Source: Candidatus Woesearchaeota archaeon (GTDB lineage Archaea > Nanobdellota > Nanobdellia > Woesearchaeales > WJIZ01). From it: DNA of 34,744 nucleotides. Below the pieces are notes generated by a model that saw only the letters and a program-made list of their open reading frames with translations, was not told where the DNA came from and did not search any database. Made by a program: the position numbers and the translations under genes. The DNA lies in the NCBI GenBank assembly GCA_018221205.1, contig JAAOYF010000012.1, positions 1-34,744 of the forward strand, written 5' to 3'. Of this stretch, positions 31,350 through 34,744 are shown one piece after another; within the stretch, counting starts at the first letter, position 1; the number at the start of each line of letters is the position of its first letter.

Positions 31350-32139
31350 ATGTGGATTGCGTAATGATATTCCTCAGATTTATGAAGTGAGTAGAGTTGA
31401 GAAAGAAGGGAAAGATCTGTTTACTGTTTTCTTGAAAGGGCAATTCCTTTGCAAACCAGGACAATTTGTCATGGTGTGGCTGCCAAGAGTTGATGAAAAG
31501 CCGATGGCTGTCAGTTATCTGGGAAAGGATGAGTTTGGATTTACTTTCCATACACTTGGAACGTTCACTCAAGAATGCAGTAAGGTGAAGAAAGGAGATA
31601 AAATCGGCATACGCGGACCGTATGGAAACTGGTTCTCTCAGGAGAAGAATTCAGTTATAGTCGGTGGAGGGGTTGGATTGAGCTCTGTTTCTACGCTGAT
31701 TGATGGTATGAAAGCTACGGTCATCCATGGTGCCCGGGACAAGGACCATCTTCTCTATACCAAGCGGTTCAAAGACATGATCATCTGCACTGATGATGGA
31801 AGTGCTGGTACAAAGGGTTTTGTGACTCTCGCTCTTGAGGAAGTGTTGGAAAAAAAGAGAACTAAGAAGGTGTATTGCTGCGGTCCTGAGATCATGATGA
31901 AGAAAGTCCTTGAACTTTGCAACAAGTACCATGTTGATTGCGAGGCTTCTTTAGAACGATATATGAAATGCGGTTTCGGGGTTTGCGGTGCATGCATGAT
32001 CGATGATAAAGTAGTTTGTAAGGAAGGCCCTATCTTCTCGAGTAAAGAGTTGAATACTATGAAAGAATTTGGAGAGTATGCGCGGATAAAGACCGGAAGA
32101 AAGGTGACCTTACAAGAATACTCTGCGTGGCGAGGATGA
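31342..32139 (+). CDS. pyrK: Dihydroorotate dehydrogenase electron transfer subunit
   Basis: Iron-sulfur flavoprotein that passes electrons from PyrD to NAD. 265 aa. Order: an FAD-binding barrel (P-G-Q-F-V-M-V, K-P-M-A-V-S-Y-L), an NAD-binding part (V-G-G-G-V-G-L-S-S-V; C-C-G-P-E-I-M) and a C-terminal 2Fe-2S motif (K-C-G-F-G-V-C-G-A-C, then V-V-C). The ATG at 31342 overlaps the pyrD stop; an ATG-less extension to 31321 is less likely. Presence of PyrK confirms the class 1B assignment for PyrD. Confidence 0.95.
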   Translation: MNKCGLRNDIPQIYEVSRVEKEGKDLFTVFLKGQFLCKPGQFVMVWLPRVDEKPMAVSYLGKDEFGFTFHTLGTFTQECSKVKKGDKIGIRGPYGNWFSQEKNSVIVGGGVGLSSVSTLIDGMKATVIHGARDKDHLLYTKRFKDMIICTDDGSAGTKGFVTLALEEVLEKKRTKKVYCCGPEIMMKKVLELCNKYHVDCEASLERYMKCGFGVCGACMIDDKVVCKEGPIFSSKELNTMKEFGEYARIKTGRKVTLQEYSAWRG

Positions 32140-33302
32140 GTCTGGTAATAAAGAATGGGACACTCTCTGGGGAGAAGAAAGATATTCTGATTGTAGATGG
32201 AAAGATCAAAGAAATTGGTTCTCAGCTTGTTAGTGATAATGAAATTGATGCTTCTGGATTATTGATACTGCCTGGTGCAGTAGACTGTCATGTGCACCTT
32301 CGCGAGCCAGGACATGACTACAAAGAAGATTTTCTCTCTGGCAGCAAAGCAGCTGCGAAGGGTGGAGTCACCAGCTTTTTAGTGATGCCCAATACTGATC
32401 CTCCTATCGATACGGTTGAACATCTTTCTCAGGAAAGAAAGCTTGCTGCTAAAAGTGTGGTGAATTATGGCTTGTATATGGTGGGGATGGATAATGTTCC
32501 GGAAATACAGAAGGCAAAGAATATTGCTGGAGTGAAGATCTATTTAGATGTCACGACTGGAAATCTCAACGTTGAGGAGAATCTTGATGCATTGTTCTCG
32601 AGCTTTAAACGGATAGCAGTGCATGCTGAAGGAAAACATGTTGACGAGTCTATCTTAAGGATAAAGAAGACGAAGAATAGATTATACCTTTGTCATATCT
32701 CTACCCGGGATGAGATCGACTTCATCCGGGAGAATAAAAATAAACAGATCTTTTGTGAAGTAAGTCCTCACCATTTATTTTTGACTTCTGAGGATGAAGA
32801 AACATTGAAAGGCTATGGTATGATGAAGCCTTCTTTGAAGACTAAAGAAGATCAAGATAGCCTTTGGAAAGGGATTGCTGATAGAACTGTTGACACGATA
32901 GGAACAGATCATGCTCCTCACGCAAAAAAAGAGAAAGAAAGTAACAGTCCTCCTTGGGGTGTACCTGGATTGGAGACCATGATGCCCCTATTATTGGATG
33001 CAGTGAATAAAGGAAGATTGCCATTGCAGCGGCTTGTTGAATTAGTTGCTGAAAATCCTTGCAAGATCTTTGATATTCCAAACAAAGGGAAGATTAAGGA
33101 AGGATATGATGCTGATATCATGCTTGTTGATATGGGTCTAGAGAAAAAAGTGAAGAATTCAGATATGATGACGAAATGTGGCTGGAGTCCTTTTGATGGA
33201 AAACTATTAAAGGGTTGGCCGGTTATGACGATTGTCAATGGACATCTTGTGTATGATGGCACCATCCATGATATGAAAGGAAAGGAGATTGAGTTCAGAT
33301 GA
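32136..33302 (+). CDS. pyrC: Dihydroorotase
   Basis: Cyclises carbamoyl aspartate to dihydroorotate; amidohydrolase superfamily. 388 aa. Metal-binding motif D-C-H-V-H-L-R-E-P-G at about 50-59. The bridging carboxylated Lys is probably in G-V-K-I-Y-L-D; further His ligands are in A-V-H-A-E-G and L-C-H-I-S-T, and the catalytic Asp in G-T-D-H-A-P-H. All are present, so the enzyme looks active. The start is the ATGA overlap with pyrK at 32136; an upstream GTG at 32127 is rejected. Overlaps pyrE at its 3' end by ATGA. Confidence 0.96.
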   Translation: MSLVIKNGTLSGEKKDILIVDGKIKEIGSQLVSDNEIDASGLLILPGAVDCHVHLREPGHDYKEDFLSGSKAAAKGGVTSFLVMPNTDPPIDTVEHLSQERKLAAKSVVNYGLYMVGMDNVPEIQKAKNIAGVKIYLDVTTGNLNVEENLDALFSSFKRIAVHAEGKHVDESILRIKKTKNRLYLCHISTRDEIDFIRENKNKQIFCEVSPHHLFLTSEDEETLKGYGMMKPSLKTKEDQDSLWKGIADRTVDTIGTDHAPHAKKEKESNSPPWGVPGLETMMPLLLDAVNKGRLPLQRLVELVAENPCKIFDIPNKGKIKEGYDADIMLVDMGLEKKVKNSDMMTKCGWSPFDGKLLKGWPVMTIVNGHLVYDGTIHDMKGKEIEFR

Positions 33303-33928
33303 AAGAGATTGCAGAACTGTTATTGAAACTATCAGCTGTTGAGCTGGATACAGAGAATGGATTTACCTATGCAAGCGGTATCAAAAGCCCTATTTATTGC
33401 GATAATCGAGTTATTATTTCTTATCCTCAAGAAAGGAGTATGGTCGTGGATGCATTCCTCAAGCTCATCAATGAAAAGAAATTATCTTTTGATATCATCG
33501 CAGGAGTGGCTACTTCTGGCATTCCCTGGGCAGCTATTATCGCAGAACGGCTGCAGAAACCATTGGTGTATGTAAGAGCGTCTGCGAAAGATCATGGGAA
33601 GGAAAATAAGATCGAGGGTGAGATCGAAGAAGGAAAAAGTGTTCTGGTCATCGAAGACCTTATCAGCACTGGCGGAAGTTCTCTGGGGGCGTGCAAGGCT
33701 CTTCAAGATTCACCCTGCAGTGTAATTGCTTGCCTGGCAATCTTCAACTATGGCCTTGACATCTCTGCAAAGAGTTTCTCTGAAGCAAAGATTCCTTTAT
33801 ATTCTTTAAGCGATTTTTCTGAATTGCTGCGAGTGGCAGTAGAAACAAAATATATAGAAGAAAAAGAAAAAAAATCATTGCTGAATTGGCATAAGCACCC
33901 AAAACAGTGGAAGCCTAAGCCGACATGA
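33299..33928 (+). CDS. pyrE: Orotate phosphoribosyltransferase
   Basis: Orotate + PRPP to OMP. 209 aa. The PRPP loop V-L-V-I-E-D-L-I-S-T-G-G-S is intact; Y-A-S-G-I-K-S-P-I-Y-C-D-N-R and the catalytic-loop region R-A-S-A-K-D-H-G-K-E-N-K are both typical. Last gene of the operon; OMP decarboxylase (pyrF) does not follow. Its 3' end overlaps the convergent DUF4013 gene by 14 nt. Confidence 0.96.
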   Translation: MKEIAELLLKLSAVELDTENGFTYASGIKSPIYCDNRVIISYPQERSMVVDAFLKLINEKKLSFDIIAGVATSGIPWAAIIAERLQKPLVYVRASAKDHGKENKIEGEIEEGKSVLVIEDLISTGGSSLGACKALQDSPCSVIACLAIFNYGLDISAKSFSEAKIPLYSLSDFSELLRVAVETKYIEEKEKKSLLNWHKHPKQWKPKPT

Positions 33929-34601
33929 ATGCTTCTCCGATAAGAGAGTACATGAATACTCCTGTTATGAAGAATGCAATCGCCTGTCCTACCCAAGGGA
34001 TAAAGGACAATATGCCACTGACAACCATACTCACAATAATGGCAATGATCCAAGCAGTGAAATAATTTGTGGTAAAGGCCTTCTTGAATACTGATCCAAA
34101 GTTAAAGGCATCACCCATCTTATTGGATTGGATGTAGTGGAGCACCGCAGATGGTGAAATATAGCTGATGATCACTCCTAACAGAATTGCCACGAGGATC
34201 AACGGAGCAGCTCCCACCAAGGCTGGTGCGACTGCTGCCCAGTCTTGATTGATCAATGCAGTCATCAACTCTGCGTCTGTTCCTGCATCTGCACCTGGAA
34301 ATCCTCCAAGAGAGCCGACAAGAGAAAAGATTGCTGTTCCTAAGCCGATCATAAAAATGATCAACACGGGGATCATATAGACAAGGCCGATGATCATTGC
34401 TAGCAGACCTTTGACAAACAGATCTCCCCAATCTGTCCATTCTGGCATCTGATTTGTCACTTTCTTCTCTTTTACGCCGGATGCCTTCAGAATGAATCCG
34501 AGTGCAAAAAAGTTAATTATTGGCACAATACTGAGCACAATACCGATGATTAATTTTTTCATATCGGTAAAGGGCTTCATAAATGCTGATTTAAAATTCA
34601 T
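33915..34601 (-). CDS. DUF4013 family membrane protein
   Basis: A 228-residue integral membrane protein. The DUF4013 signature is recognised in the segment P-E-W-T-D-W-G-D-L-F-V-K-G-L (about 53-66), preceded by one or two N-terminal helices and followed by about four more hydrophobic segments (F-M-I-G-L-G-T-A-I-F; L-I-L-V-A-I-L-L-G-V-I; A-W-I-I-A-I-I-V-S-M-V-V). Gly/Ala-rich. Function unknown. GGGGTGG lies just before ATG 34601, and a TATA box at 34641-34650 gives a short leader. Confidence 0.85.
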   Translation of the reverse strand: MNFKSAFMKPFTDMKKLIIGIVLSIVPIINFFALGFILKASGVKEKKVTNQMPEWTDWGDLFVKGLLAMIIGLVYMIPVLIIFMIGLGTAIFSLVGSLGGFPGADAGTDAELMTALINQDWAAVAPALVGAAPLILVAILLGVIISYISPSAVLHYIQSNKMGDAFNFGSVFKKAFTTNYFTAWIIAIIVSMVVSGILSFIPWVGQAIAFFITGVFMYSLIGEAFMSA

Positions 34602-34640
34602 GTTACCACCCCATTGGTTTTAGTTACCTTTAGTCTTAGG

Positions 34641-34650
34641 GTTTAAAAAT
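34641..34650 (-). promoter_or_regulatory. TATA box of the DUF4013 gene
   Basis: Minus-strand ATTTTTAAAC would start transcription near 34620, with the GGGGTGG ribosome binding site in the leader. The last ~90 nt of the window hold no gene that I can see, only two short weak hairpins. Confidence 0.5.
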
Positions 34651-34744
34651 TATTCTATTTTGGACAGTGGTTACTTATCATCAATAAGTTACTGGCTTAA
34701 GATTGAGTAAAATCTCAATTAATGTCAAGAATCGATTCCTTTTC

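Overview
The window is archaeal and looks like a DPANN genome, most likely the Woesearchaeota/Pacearchaeota side. Archaeal hallmarks are the exosome (Rrp4, Rrp41, Rrp42), proteasome alpha, RNase P protein Pop5/Rnp2, RNA polymerase subunit K, ribosomal protein eS1, a YhbY/CRM protein, type II GAPDH and an AbrB-PhoU protein. TATA boxes repeatedly lie about 26-30 nt upstream of start codons, giving leaderless or nearly leaderless genes; genes inside operons instead carry GGTGA-type Shine-Dalgarno sites. Bacterial-like genes (GyrB, classical class I aldolase, PPi-type phosphofructokinase) and many family-unknown proteins fit DPANN. The lineage call is inference from gene content only.

Layout. 1-5.9 kb (+): YhbY, an unknown 464-aa protein, a 745-aa xylose-isomerase-like TIM-barrel protein, a CDKAL1/MtaB-type tRNA methylthiotransferase and a small winged-helix protein, separated by hairpin-rich spacers. 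5.9-9.0 kb (-): a glycolytic operon pfk-fba-gap. 9.0-11.5 kb: an APH-fold kinase, a PEBP lipoprotein, a small membrane protein and a pilin-like protein. 11.5-15.25 kb (-): the RNA processing/degradation operon rnp2-psmA-rrp4-rrp41-rrp42-rpoK-DUF357. 15.3-16.9 kb (-): purF. 17-19.3 kb: an unknown protein, a tRNA-Ser(UGA) with odd flanks and a multi-repeat helix-turn-helix-like protein. 19.4-22.5 kb: an EamA transporter, a divergent PurM and an AbrB-PhoU protein. 22.5-25.7 kb (+): a two-gene microprotein operon, gyrB and eS1. 25.7-29 kb: a tRNA-Gln(CUG) with a 48-nt D-loop insertion, then small membrane proteins and lipoproteins, some AT-rich. 29-34 kb (+): a tightly overlapping pyrimidine operon pyrB-pyrI-pyrD-pyrK-pyrC-pyrE, ending against a DUF4013 membrane protein.

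How they work together. The pfk-fba-gap operon runs central glycolysis/gluconeogenesis. The pyr operon carries ATCase (catalytic and regulatory chains), dihydroorotase, an electron-bifurcated dihydroorotate dehydrogenase pair and orotate phosphoribosyltransferase, so it reaches OMP; carAB and pyrF are not in the window. PurF and PurM imply at least part of purine synthesis. The exosome-proteasome operon couples RNA and protein turnover.

Most unusual signals: (1) ten short hairpins with exactly three-nt loops, each closed by C(NNN)G, concentrated in four non-coding places, two of them forming the insertion inside the tRNA-Gln D-loop; (2) a promoter-equipped operon of two very small proteins (39 and 27 aa) sharing an R-Y-x-F-x3-M-x-[ED]-F motif; (3) a tRNA-Ser gene enclosed by a perfect 13-bp inverted repeat, with a 35-nt exact copy of its anticodon/variable-arm segment just upstream.
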